A DNA stretch of 64,000 nt from DASPHG01 sp963748315 (GTDB lineage Bacteria; Actinomycetota; Thermoleophilia; Solirubrobacterales; Thermoleophilaceae), in contig CAVVIK010000005.1 of assembly GCA_963748315.1 (NCBI GenBank), forward strand, positions 372,001 through 436,000, in the 5' to 3' direction. This document shows positions 28,309-36,785 of this stretch, piece after piece. A program made the translations under genes and the position numbers. Each line of letters opens with the position of its first letter. The first letter of the stretch is position 1. A model generated the notes under the pieces. That model was not told where the DNA came from and did not search any database. It was given only the letters and a program-made list of their open reading frames with translations.

Positions 28309-29717
28309 AGCCGCGGATCGTCTCCCGCTTCGACATGCTGCCGATCCGCTGGCGGCTGGCCGTCACCTCGGCGATCCTCACCTTCGTCATCCTGCTCACG
28401 TTCGGGCTGGTGATCGCGTTCTTCACCGAGCGCCAGATGCAGAACGACTTCAACGACGAGGTCAAGGACAACGTCACCCGGATCCAGCAGCGGCTCCAGG
28501 AGCAGGTGGAGACCACCGTCGGGGGCTACCGCATCGACGCGCGCGATGAGCTGCTCGAGTTCGCGTCCTCGGACAACGTCGTCATCCGCGTCCTGGACGC
28601 GAGCGGGGACGTCCGCCTCGAGACGGCGGGTGCGCCCGACCTCGGCGAGCCCCAGCCGGGGCTCCAGAACGTCGGCGACTACCGCGTCGCCTCGCGGGAG
28701 CTCACCCGGCCGTTCGACGACGTGCCGGTTGCCTATGTGCAGTACGCGAAGTCGCGCAGCTCGCTCGCGACCACGGTCAACCGCCTGCGCGTGTTCCTCG
28801 CACTCGGCGTGCTCGGAGGCGGTGCGCTCGCCCTGCTCGCCGGCCTGGCAGTCGCGCGGCGCGCGATGGAGCCGATCTCCGGCCTGACGAGGGCCGCGCG
28901 CCGCGTGGCGAAGACGCGCGACCCGGAGATCGACCTGCCGCGCCTGCGCGCAGACGACGAGATCGCCGACCTGTCGCGCACGCTCGACGACATGCTCGGG
29001 GAGCTGGCTGAAGCGCACACGGAGACCGAAGGCGCCCTCGCGCGGCAGCGCCAGTTCGTCGCGGACGCCTCACACGAGCTGCGCACGCCGCTCACGAGCA
29101 TCCTGGCGAACCTCGAGCTGCTCGAGGCGGAGCTCGAAGGCGAGGACCGCGAGATCGCCGGGTCCGCCCTGCGCTCCTCGCAGCGCATGCGCCGGCTCGT
29201 CGCCGACCTTCTCCTGCTCGCGCGCGCCGACGCCGGGCGCCAGGCGCCGCGGGAGCCCGTGGACCTGGCGGCGATCGTCCGCGAGGCGGCGGGCGAGGCC
29301 GCGCCGCTGGCCGAGCGCCACGAGCTCGAGGTCGATGCGAGCGAGGCCGTGATGGTGGACGGGTCCGCCGACGACCTCCACAGGCTCGCGCTCAACCTGA
29401 TCCAGAACGCGCTCGTCCATACGCCCGCAGGGACCAGGGTGTGCGTGCGGCTGAAACCGGAGGACGGTGCGCTGCTCGAGGTAGAGGACGACGGCCCCGG
29501 GGTGCCCGCCGAGCTGCGCCACAGGCTGTTCGAGCGCTTCGTGCGCGGTCAGGGCGACACGGGCGGAGGCAGCGGCCTCGGGCTCGCGATCGTGCGCGCC
29601 GTCGCGGAGACCCACGGCGGCTCGGTAGAGCTGACGGAGCGCGACGGCGGCGGCGCCCGCTTCGTGGTGAAGCTGCCGCCGTCGCGCGCCCGTAAGCCGG
29701 CCGTCAGCGCTTCTTAG
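28305..29717 (+). CDS. Sensor histidine kinase
   Basis: A 470-residue membrane kinase. The first transmembrane helix is at about residues 18-41 and the second at about 163-185, flanking an extracellular sensor region. A HAMP domain follows. The H-box is DASHELRTPLTSIL with phospho-acceptor His257. The ATPase has NLIQNALVHTPAG, DDGPGVP and GSGLGLAIV. ATG 28305 overlaps the regulator's stop. Its stop overlaps the convergent hydrolase by 14 bases. MprB/CutS-like kinases have the same layout; the stimulus is unknown. Confidence 0.92.
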   Translation: MKPRIVSRFDMLPIRWRLAVTSAILTFVILLTFGLVIAFFTERQMQNDFNDEVKDNVTRIQQRLQEQVETTVGGYRIDARDELLEFASSDNVVIRVLDASGDVRLETAGAPDLGEPQPGLQNVGDYRVASRELTRPFDDVPVAYVQYAKSRSSLATTVNRLRVFLALGVLGGGALALLAGLAVARRAMEPISGLTRAARRVAKTRDPEIDLPRLRADDEIADLSRTLDDMLGELAEAHTETEGALARQRQFVADASHELRTPLTSILANLELLEAELEGEDREIAGSALRSSQRMRRLVADLLLLARADAGRQAPREPVDLAAIVREAAGEAAPLAERHELEVDASEAVMVDGSADDLHRLALNLIQNALVHTPAGTRVCVRLKPEDGALLEVEDDGPGVPAELRHRLFERFVRGQGDTGGGSGLGLAIVRAVAETHGGSVELTERDGGGARFVVKLPPSRARKPAVSAS

Positions 29718-31428
29718 TCTTCTTTTTCTTCGCCTGCGGGGTCGCGAAGCTCGCCGTCTCGGCCTCGGCGATCGCCTCGGGCGAGAGCGTGACCGTCCGC
29801 CCGAGGAACTTCTCGAGCGCGACGCCCGGGTCGCCCTGGATCGTGCCGGTCTGCCGCGCTGCCGGCAGGAACGGCAGCGTGACCGACGCGCTGTGGACCG
29901 TCACGTCCTGTTGCGTGCCCTGATGCACCCACCAGTCTGTGTTCGCGTCGGTGATCCGGACGGCGACCCGATGGCCCGCCTTGAAGATCCAGTCGGTCGA
30001 CCAGAGGTCGAGCTCGATCGGACCGTTGTTGCGGATCAGGTGAGCCTGGCGCGTGACCAGTGGCCCCGTGCCCTCCGCGTCGAGGTCGTACACGTCCACG
30101 ACGACGTTCGAGCGCGGCAGCGAGGTCGCGACGTCCACGACCGCACTCCCGGACCCCGTGAGGTGCGTATCGCTCGCAAGCGGCGGTGAGACGGTCCAGA
30201 CGCCAGTGGTCGCACCCGACCCCCAGCCGCTTCCGTTGCCGTCGTCGGTGTAGACCCCCGGCCGCAGTTGCGAGGTGTAGTTCGCCGCATCGGCAGGCGG
30301 CCACACGTCCTCGCCGCGCCATTTGCCGTCGTTCGTCTGGATGGCGATCATCGGATCCTCGACCGCGGGCTCCTCGCCCTTCAGGAACTGGTCGTAGAAG
30401 CGCATCACCTCGTCGTACCAGCCGGCGCGGCCCATCTTGAGCGTGCCGTCGTCCTCGGTCTCGGCACCGCGCACGTGATCCCACGGTCCCATCCACGCGC
30501 GCTCGTAGCCCGTGTGGTTCTGCATGTACTGCGCGAGGCCGTCGGGGACTGTGTTGTTCTCGGGCAGCCCCTGGGTGAGGAACAGCGGCACCTCGGAGCC
30601 CTCGGCACCCGGGATCAGGTTGCGCGGCCGCCAGTACTCCGAGAAGTGGTCGTCGTTCAACGCCTGGTCGGCCCAGTTCGCGGGCTCACAGCCCGGGCGC
30701 TGGGTGCTGTCCGCACCGCTCGCGTTGTAGCCCGGATCGTCCAGCAGCGGGCCTGGCGACACGGCGATCCCGTCGTAGAGCGCCGGGGTGAGCACCGAGT
30801 TCGTGCGCCGGACGCCGTCGCCGTAGAGGTAGCGGTAGAGGTCGTAGACCGGCTCCTGGGCGACGACCGCGGCGAGCCCCTCCGGCTGCTGGTTCACGCC
30901 GAGCAGGCCCGTCACGCCATCGTAGGACTTGCCGTACATCCCGACCTTGCCGTTCGACCACGGCTGCGACGCCACCCACTCGACGGCGCTGACCACGTCC
31001 GCGCTCTCACCGGGCCCAGCCCAGTCGAGGCAGCCCGTGGAGCCGCCGAAGCCGCGCAGGTCGACCATCACGAACGAGTAGCCGCGCTCCATCAGGTGAG
31101 CGCCCTCGACGAAGTCGTAGAACCGGCTCGACGGCCCCTCCGACGGGCCGACGGGGTCGTAGGGCTCGTTCTGGGCCGCGCCCACAGCTCCGAGCTGGCC
31201 GCCGTGACCGAAATACGGGCCGATCGAGAGAACGGTCGGGGTCGGCGCGTCCTCGGGCAGGTTGGACGGGCGCAGGATGTCGGCGTGCAGCTGAACGCCG
31301 TCCGTGGATTCGATCGTGGCCTCCGACCAGGTCGCACCCTCGGTGACGGGCGCGGCGGTGGCGATTGACGGGAGCGCCGCAAAGCAGGCGGCGGCGAGCA
31401 GGGCTGTGGTAAGGGAAGTTGACCTCAT
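29704..31428 (-). CDS. Secreted X-Pro dipeptidyl-peptidase (S15/CocE)-like hydrolase
   Basis: A 574-residue alpha/beta hydrolase. The signal peptide is RSTSLTTALLAAACFAALP. The catalytic serine is Ser168 in GMYGKSYDG, and a WDHVRG motif holds a likely catalytic histidine. The C-terminal jelly-roll domain is typical of X-Pro peptidases, cocaine esterases and acylases. It ends in a strongly basic tail (KKKKTKKR). GGAAGGGGG precedes ATG 31428. The substrate is unknown and the protein is probably extracellular. Confidence 0.85.
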   Translation of the reverse strand: MRSTSLTTALLAAACFAALPSIATAAPVTEGATWSEATIESTDGVQLHADILRPSNLPEDAPTPTVLSIGPYFGHGGQLGAVGAAQNEPYDPVGPSEGPSSRFYDFVEGAHLMERGYSFVMVDLRGFGGSTGCLDWAGPGESADVVSAVEWVASQPWSNGKVGMYGKSYDGVTGLLGVNQQPEGLAAVVAQEPVYDLYRYLYGDGVRRTNSVLTPALYDGIAVSPGPLLDDPGYNASGADSTQRPGCEPANWADQALNDDHFSEYWRPRNLIPGAEGSEVPLFLTQGLPENNTVPDGLAQYMQNHTGYERAWMGPWDHVRGAETEDDGTLKMGRAGWYDEVMRFYDQFLKGEEPAVEDPMIAIQTNDGKWRGEDVWPPADAANYTSQLRPGVYTDDGNGSGWGSGATTGVWTVSPPLASDTHLTGSGSAVVDVATSLPRSNVVVDVYDLDAEGTGPLVTRQAHLIRNNGPIELDLWSTDWIFKAGHRVAVRITDANTDWWVHQGTQQDVTVHSASVTLPFLPAARQTGTIQGDPGVALEKFLGRTVTLSPEAIAEAETASFATPQAKKKKTKKR

Positions 31429-31470
31429 GCCCCCTTCCAACGTCGCCGAGGCCGCATACTTGCGACCGCC

Positions 31471-32163
31471 TTGACGGGGACCTTCATAAATGTCGCCGCC
31501 GTCCTGGCCGGCACGGCGGTCGGCCTGCTCGTGGGCGGCCGGCTGCCCGAGAGCGCCCGCCAGCGGGTGCTGGCCGGGTTGGGGCTGATCACGCTCGTGG
31601 TCGGCGTCGACCTGGCGCTCGCCTGGCGGGACACCGACCCGCTCTACGTGCTGGGTGGGGTGCTGCTGGGTGGCCTGGTCGGCGAGTGGATCGGGATCGA
31701 GGCGTGGCTCGCCCGGCTCGGCGACCGGATCCAGGCCGCCGTGTCGAAGGGCGAGCACTCGCGCGTGAGCGAGGCGTTCGTCACCGCCAGCCTGCTGTTC
31801 TGCGTCGGCCCGCTCACGATCGTCGGCTCGATCCAGGACGGGCTGACGGGCGACTACGAGGCGCTTGCCACGAAGTCGATGCTCGACGGGTTCGCCTCGA
31901 TCGCGCTCGCGGCCACCCTGGGCTGGGGCGTCGCGCTCGCCGCCGGCACGGTGCTCGTGGTGCAGGGCGGCCTCTCCCTCGGCGCCGACGCCTTCGAGGG
32001 CGTGCTCGAGGGCGAGGCGCTCGACGCGCTCACGAGCGCCGGCGGCGTCCTGATCGTGGGGATATCGCTGAAGCTGCTGGACCTGAAGGACGTGAAGGTC
32101 GGGAACTTCCTACCGGCCCTCGTCATCGCCCCCGGGCTGGTCGGGATCGCGAGCCTCTTCTAG
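31471..32163 (+). CDS. DUF554 family membrane protein
   Basis: A 230-residue hydrophobic protein beginning TGTFINVAAVLAGTAVGLLVG, the characteristic DUF554 start, with about seven transmembrane helices. Its function is unknown across the family; transport is a guess. TTG 31471 is the only start upstream of the conserved N-terminus, with no Shine-Dalgarno. The end overlaps a convergent zinc-ribbon gene by 54 bases. Confidence 0.82.
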   Translation: MTGTFINVAAVLAGTAVGLLVGGRLPESARQRVLAGLGLITLVVGVDLALAWRDTDPLYVLGGVLLGGLVGEWIGIEAWLARLGDRIQAAVSKGEHSRVSEAFVTASLLFCVGPLTIVGSIQDGLTGDYEALATKSMLDGFASIALAATLGWGVALAAGTVLVVQGGLSLGADAFEGVLEGEALDALTSAGGVLIVGISLKLLDLKDVKVGNFLPALVIAPGLVGIASLF

Positions 32164-32274
32164 CGGCAGCAGATTGCCGCCGCAGCTCGGACAGCGCCCG
32201 CTCTCGACGATCTCCGGCTTGGCGAAGCGGCGCCCGCAGTTCGCGCATACCCTCGCTTCAGGCTCATTACCCAT
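32110..32274 (-). CDS. Small zinc-ribbon protein
   Basis: A 54-residue open frame with two CxxC knuckles, RVCANCGRRF and GRCPSCGGNL, and an acidic tail. That is the pattern of stand-alone zinc ribbons. ATG 32274 gives MGNEPEARVCANCG. It lies past the RNase J terminator and overlaps the end of the convergent DUF554 gene by 54 bases, which lowers confidence in its C-terminus. The paired CxxC motifs argue that it is real. Confidence 0.6.
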   Translation of the reverse strand: MGNEPEARVCANCGRRFAKPEIVESGRCPSCGGNLLPLEEARDPDQPGGDDEGR

Positions 32275-32319
32275 ATGGGGGCTAACGCATCGAACGCGCC
32301 AAGGTTGTGAAGAACGTAG

Positions 32320-32354
32320 AAAAAAAAGAGGCGGCCCCCCCGGGCCGCCTCTTT
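32320..32354 (-). terminator. Rho-independent terminator after rnj
   Basis: A perfect 13-bp stem (32325-32337 with 32342-32354) and a four-base C/G loop, followed on the minus strand by eight T residues. It ends the dapA-rnj transcript. It is the strongest canonical terminator in the window. Confidence 0.92.
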
Positions 32355-32450
32355 CCTCAAGGTCCTCGCTGCTGCTCCAGAAAGTCTGCATTGACGTTAT
32401 CGGCGCCGCGCCGGGGCCGCATGGGGTCTTCACCCCATATTCCGGGCCCG

Positions 32451-34119
32451 TCAGACCTCGACCACGACGGGCAGGATCATCGGACGCCGCTTGAGGCGCT
32501 TGTAGACGAACCCGGCCACGTCGTCGTGCAGGTGGGACTGGAGCAGTGAGATCTCGCGCACCTGCTCCTCCGCGGACTTCGCGAGCGACTCCTCGACCGC
32601 CTCGCGGATCTCGTCCACCAGCGCGTCCCCCTCGTCCACGAACGGCACCCCGCGGAAGATGATCTCGGGCTCGGCCACCGAGCGGCCGTCTTGCTCGGAC
32701 ACCGTGGCCACCACGATGAAGATCCCGTCCGCCGACAGCATCCGGCGGTCGCGCAGCGCGACGTCCTCCGGATCGCCGATGTCGACCCCGTCGACGAAGA
32801 TCATCCCGGCCTGCTCCTCCTCGCCCCAGCGCGCGCCGCGCTCGTCGATCTCGAGCGTCAGGCCGTTCCTGCCGCGGAAGATCGCGTCGGGGCTCGATCC
32901 CGACCTGTTCGGCGAGCTGGCCGTGGAGGCGCAGCCGCTTGTAGTCGCCGTGCACCGGCATCATGTAGCGCGGCTTCAGCAGGTTCATCATCAGCTTGAG
33001 CTCCTCGGCGTTGCCGTGCCCCGAGGCGTGGATGGGCGCGTCGCGAGTCGTGATCACGTCGGCGCCGAGCCGGTAGATGCGGTCGATCGTCTCGTTGACG
33101 GCGCGCTCGTTCCCCGGGATCGGGGTGGCCGAGAAGATCACCGTGTCGTGCTCGTGCAGCTCGACGCGCGGGTGGTCGCCGTGCGCCATCCGGCGCAGCG
33201 CCGACAGCGGTTCGCCCTGGCTCCCCGTCGAGATGATCACGAGCCGCTCGTCGGGGAAGTCGTCGATCTCGCCGAGCTGGACGAGCATCCCCGAAGGGAT
33301 GTCGATATGGCCGAGCTGGCCGCCGATGTTCACGTACTTGCGCATCGACCGGCCCACGAGCGCGACCTTGCGGTCCGTGGCCTGCGCGGCGTCGACGACC
33401 TGCTGGACCCGGTGGATGTTCGAGGCGAAGCACGTGATGACGATTCGCCCGCCGATCCGCGCGAACACCTCCTCGAGGTGGGGGCCGACGCTCGACTCGG
33501 ACTGGGCCATCCCGGGGCGGTCGGCGTTGGTGGAGTCGCCGCACAGGAGCAGGATCTCCTCGCGCCCGAGCTCCGCCAGGCGCGAGACGTCCGCCGGCAC
33601 CCCGTCCACCGGCGTCTGGTCGAACTTGTAGTCGCCTGTGAAGAACGTGATCCCGAGGTCGCATTCGAGGGCGATGCCGAACATGTCGGGGATCGAGTGC
33701 GCGAGCTTGACCGGCTCCATCGTGAACGGGCCGAGCTCCACGTGCTCGCCGGGCGCGACCTCGCGCAGCGGCATGTCCTTCAGCTTGTGCTCGTCGAGCT
33801 TCGACCGGACCATCGCGACCGTGAGCGCGCCGCCGTAGATGTCGGGGGTCGCGACCTCGCCGATCTCGCGCAGGACGAACGGCAGCGCCCCGACGTGGTC
33901 CTCGTGCCCGTGCGTCAGGACGATCGCCTCGATGTCGTCCGCGCGCTCGCGCAGGTACGAGAAGTCGGGCAGCACGAGGTCCACGCCGAGCTGGTCGGGC
34001 GTCGGGAACATCAGGCCCGTGTCCACGACCACGATCCGGCCGTCGTACTCGACGACCGCCATGTTCTTGCCGATCTCCCCCAGCCCGCCGAGGGGGAGTA
34101 CTCGCAGGGCTCCGCTCAA
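32451..34119 (-). CDS. rnj: Ribonuclease J (frameshifted)
   Basis: Metallo-beta-lactamase/beta-CASP nuclease with 5'-3' exo- and endonuclease activity. The metal motif is LTHGHEDHVGALP; FFTGDYKFDQTPV, GDSTNAD and the beta-CASP SGHGNAEELKLMM follow. The frame breaks at a run of four G (32889-32892). With three G, IEPDAIFRGRNG continues into the C-terminal domain, giving 555 residues, the normal RNase J length. TTG 34119 overlaps the dapA stop as TTGA. Given its conservation, the break is probably a sequence error. Confidence 0.93.
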
Positions 34120-34967
34120 ACCGCGCTCAGGAGGCCGTGCCGCTCGAGCGCTCCGCGGATGGCGTCCTCTTCCTCCGGCGACGCCTCGATCATCGGCAGC
34201 CGGAAGCCGCCGACGCGGTGCCCCAGGAGCCGCAGGGCGGTTTTGACCGGGATCGGGTTCGTCGTCACCGCCATCGCCTTGAACACCGGCGCGAGGTTGG
34301 AGTGGATCTCCTGCCGGAGATCAGGCTCGTCGACCATCCGGCGCATCTCCGGCCCGACGATGTGCGAGGCGACCGTGATGCCACCCGCGCCGCCCTTGTC
34401 GAGGACCTCGGCCAGCACGTCGTCGTTGCCGGCCAGAAGGTCGAGCCCCTCGATCGGCTGGATGTCCTCGTAGCGCGCCTGCTTGACCGCGCTGACGCCC
34501 GGGATCTCGGCGAGACGCGCAAGCTCGTCGTTCGAGATGTCGACGACGCAGCGCGAGGGGATGTTGTAGAGCACGATCGGCTTGTCGGTGACCGCCGCGA
34601 TCGCCTCGTAGTGGCCGACCAGCCCGCGGAAGTTCGGCTTGTTGTAGTACGGCGTCACGCAGAGCATCGCGTCGCAGCCGATCTCGGTCGCGCGCTTCGT
34701 CAGGTGAACCGTGTGCGCCGTGTCGTTCGAGCCGGTGCCGGCCACGATCGTTCCGCGGTCGCCGAACTCCGACACCGCCAGCTCGAACAGCCGCAGCTTC
34801 TCGTCGTCGGTGAGGGTCGTGCCCTCGCCGGTGGTGCCCGCGACGACGACGCCGTCCGAGCCGTTGTCGAGCAGGTGGCCGACGAGCGCGACGAAAGCTT
34901 CCTCGTCGACGCTGCCGTCGTCAGCGAACGGCGTTACCGCGGCGGTGATGATTCCCCAGCTGGCCAC
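34116..34967 (-). CDS. dapA: 4-hydroxy-tetrahydrodipicolinate synthase
   Basis: Condenses pyruvate and aspartate semialdehyde, the first committed step to diaminopimelate and lysine. The catalytic tyrosine is in VLYNIPSRC and the Schiff-base lysine in VSAVKQARYED. GTTGEGTTLT binds the substrate carboxylate. 283 residues. GTG 34967 has GATAAT about nine bases upstream, suggesting a very short leader. With dapB at 36128, dapL and dapF it supplies most of the DAP branch. Confidence 0.95.
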   Translation of the reverse strand: MASWGIITAAVTPFADDGSVDEEAFVALVGHLLDNGSDGVVVAGTTGEGTTLTDDEKLRLFELAVSEFGDRGTIVAGTGSNDTAHTVHLTKRATEIGCDAMLCVTPYYNKPNFRGLVGHYEAIAAVTDKPIVLYNIPSRCVVDISNDELARLAEIPGVSAVKQARYEDIQPIEGLDLLAGNDDVLAEVLDKGGAGGITVASHIVGPEMRRMVDEPDLRQEIHSNLAPVFKAMAVTTNPIPVKTALRLLGHRVGGFRLPMIEASPEEEDAIRGALERHGLLSAV

Positions 34968-34983
34968 CGGGGCTGATTATCCC

Positions 34984-35223
34984 CTACTCGATCGGCTTGA
35001 ACGGGTCGGGCGTCGCATTCGCGTCCGATCCCTCCGCCGGCGGCTGGCCCGAGGGCGGCGGCGCCTGCGCGGCCGGTGGAGCCTCAGCCGGTGCGGGCGC
35101 GCTCGGCTGCGAGGCCTGCCCCTCGGCCTTGTCCCGCTGTGAGTCGTTGAACTTCGTCTGCGCCTCGTCGAGCTTCTTCTGGGCCTGCTCCGCGAGCTCC
35201 TTCGCCTTGTCCATGAACCCCAT
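34984..35223 (-). CDS. Small amphipathic-helix protein with Pro/Ala-rich tail
   Basis: A 79-residue protein starting MGFMDKAKELAEQAQKKLDE, an amphipathic helix like those of MT0933-type small proteins sometimes annotated as antitoxins. A low-complexity Pro/Ala/Glu tail follows. A perfect AGGAGG lies seven bases before ATG 35223, so it is surely translated. No toxin partner is adjacent, so an antitoxin role is doubtful. Divergent from the DUF3052 gene. Confidence 0.7.
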   Translation of the reverse strand: MGFMDKAKELAEQAQKKLDEAQTKFNDSQRDKAEGQASQPSAPAPAEAPPAAQAPPPSGQPPAEGSDANATPDPFKPIE

Positions 35224-35287
35224 TTGCCCACCTCCTGAATGGTTTTTTTCTGCGCAGGTGCAGGGTAAGGCAGAATGCACAGTCCGA

Positions 35288-35716
35288 ATGGCCTCCACAG
35301 CGACGAAATCCAAGGAAAAGGACTACAGCCACCGGACCACGGTCCAGAAGCTGGGCGTCAAGCCGGGCGAGCGGATCGAGATCCAGGGCGACGTCGGCAC
35401 CGGGCTGCGCAAGGACGTCAAGGACACGAGCGGCCGCGGCCTCGTCCGCACAGGCGAGCTGGACGGCGCGATCGTGGCGATCGACTCGCTCGAGGACGCC
35501 GAGGGCGTTTTCGCGGCCTACCGCCCCCGGATCAAGGACTCCGGATGGCTCTGGCTGATCACCCGCAAGCGCGGGCACGAGAACTACCTGAACCAGATGC
35601 TGCTCGTGCCGTTCGGCAAGGCCCATGGCCTGATCGACAACAAGACCTGCTCGATCGACGACTCGCGCTCGGGCATCCGCTTCGTGGTCCCGCGCGCCAG
35701 GCGCAACGGCAACTAG
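35288..35716 (+). CDS. DUF3052 family protein
   Basis: A 142-residue protein of the actinobacterial DUF3052 family. Conserved-looking segments are KLGVKPGERIEIQGDVG, DSGWLWLITRKRG and a C-terminal SRSGIRFVVPRARR. Its function is unknown. It has its own 64-base divergent upstream region and is followed by the GGGTCTGACCC hairpin. Confidence 0.75.
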   Translation: MASTATKSKEKDYSHRTTVQKLGVKPGERIEIQGDVGTGLRKDVKDTSGRGLVRTGELDGAIVAIDSLEDAEGVFAAYRPRIKDSGWLWLITRKRGHENYLNQMLLVPFGKAHGLIDNKTCSIDDSRSGIRFVVPRARRNGN

Positions 35717-35722
35717 TTTTCG

Positions 35723-35741
35723 AAGGGGGTCTGACCCCCTT
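35723..35741. terminator. Palindromic hairpin, second GGGTCWGACCC copy
   Basis: AAGGGGGTC-T-GACCCCCTT is a perfect 9-bp palindrome. It lies between the DUF3052 stop and the end of the convergent VOC gene, in the same kind of position as the related hairpin at 20887-20905. T and A runs are short on both sides. A bidirectional terminator is likely. Confidence 0.6.
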
Positions 35742-35750
35742 TAGAAACGG

Positions 35751-36125
35751 CTAGGCCGGCTGGAACAGCTCGATCGGGTTACCGGCGGGATCCTCGAGCA
35801 CGATCTGCTGACCGCCGGGTCCGGTGACGATGTCGCTGCGGAATGTCAGCCCGGCGGCCCTCAGCCGCTCGACCTCGGCCGCGATGTCGTCGACGATGAA
35901 GTGAATCCGGTTCCAGCCTCCCGGCTCCGGCTGGCGGCCGTCGGGCATCGGTCGCGCGGCCGAGCTTTCCGGGCCGCTGAGCAGTAGCCGCAGGTTGCCG
36001 CGCACGACGTCGGCGAACGCCGGGAAACTCGTGTTCACCTCGAAGCCGAAGTGCGTCGTGTAGAAGGCGATGGCCTCCTCGACGTCGTCGACCATGTAAC
36101 GGACGCTGACGAGGTCGTGAGCCAT
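35751..36125 (-). CDS. VOC (glyoxalase/bleomycin-resistance fold) family protein
   Basis: A 124-residue protein with two paired beta-alpha-beta-beta-beta units: VRYMVDDVEEAIAFYTTHFG, and HFIVDDIAAEVERL closing with VLEDPAGNPIELFQ. These are hallmarks of vicinal-oxygen-chelate proteins. The reaction cannot be predicted. ATG 36125 follows the dapB stop by two bases, so it is the last gene of the pnp-M16-dapB operon. Confidence 0.85.
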   Translation of the reverse strand: MAHDLVSVRYMVDDVEEAIAFYTTHFGFEVNTSFPAFADVVRGNLRLLLSGPESSAARPMPDGRQPEPGGWNRIHFIVDDIAAEVERLRAAGLTFRSDIVTGPGGQQIVLEDPAGNPIELFQPA

Positions 36126-36127
36126 GC

Positions 36128-36784
36128 TCAGAGCAGGTTCTCCAACCCGACCGTCAGCCGCTGATCGAGCGAGCCGACCTTCCGGATCGCCAGCAGCACG
36201 CCGGGCATGAACGACTCGCGGTCGGTCGAGTCGTGCCGTACCGACAGCGTCTGACCCGGGCCTCCGAAGATCAGCTCCTGGTGCGCGACCAGGCCGGGCA
36301 GCCGCACCGAGTGGATCGGCTCGTGCACGTTCGCGCCGGCGCCGCGGAGCAGCTCGGCGGTTCGGAGCGCCGTGCCAGACGGGGCGTCGAGCTTGCGGTC
36401 GTGATGGAGCTCGATGATCTCGCACTCGGGCATGTGCTTCGCGATCTCCTGGCCGACCTGCATCATCAGGACGGCGCCGATCGCGAAGTTCGGTGCCACG
36501 AACAGGTTCGCGTCCCCAACGCCCTCGAGCTCGGAGAAGTCCGCACCGGTAGTCCCGACGACGCAGTGCACGCCGGCCTCGAGGCAGGTCCGCGCGTTGT
36601 CGAGCGCGACGTCGGGCGTCGTGAAATCCACGACGACGTCGGCGTCGCCGAGGACGTCGCCGAGCGCGACCCCCAGCTCGGGGTCCGCGCGCCCCACAAG
36701 CGCCATGTCGTCAGCGCCGTCGACCGCATGGCAGACCGTCTCCCCCATCCGGCCCGCCGCTCCCGAGACCGCGACGTTGATCAC
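36128..36784 (-). CDS. dapB: 4-hydroxy-tetrahydrodipicolinate reductase
   Basis: Reduces the DapA product with NAD(P)H to tetrahydrodipicolinate, the substrate of DapL. The nucleotide-binding motif is NVAVSGAAGRMG and the active-site segment is ELHHDRKLDAPSGTA. At 218 residues it is slightly short for the family but complete. GTG 36784 is one base after the M16 stop. Confidence 0.93.
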   Translation of the reverse strand: MINVAVSGAAGRMGETVCHAVDGADDMALVGRADPELGVALGDVLGDADVVVDFTTPDVALDNARTCLEAGVHCVVGTTGADFSELEGVGDANLFVAPNFAIGAVLMMQVGQEIAKHMPECEIIELHHDRKLDAPSGTALRTAELLRGAGANVHEPIHSVRLPGLVAHQELIFGGPGQTLSVRHDSTDRESFMPGVLLAIRKVGSLDQRLTVGLENLL

Positions 36785-36785
36785 G

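Noticed and set aside
32880..32900. Programmed frameshift in RNase J
   Set aside because: There is no slippery heptamer or downstream pseudoknot I can see, and the break is one extra G in a run. The same error type occurs in many other genes of the window.
34984..35223. Toxin-antitoxin module based on the MT0933-like N-terminus
   Set aside because: No toxin-sized gene lies on the same strand next to it; the divergent neighbour is DUF3052. The similarity is a short amphipathic helix only.
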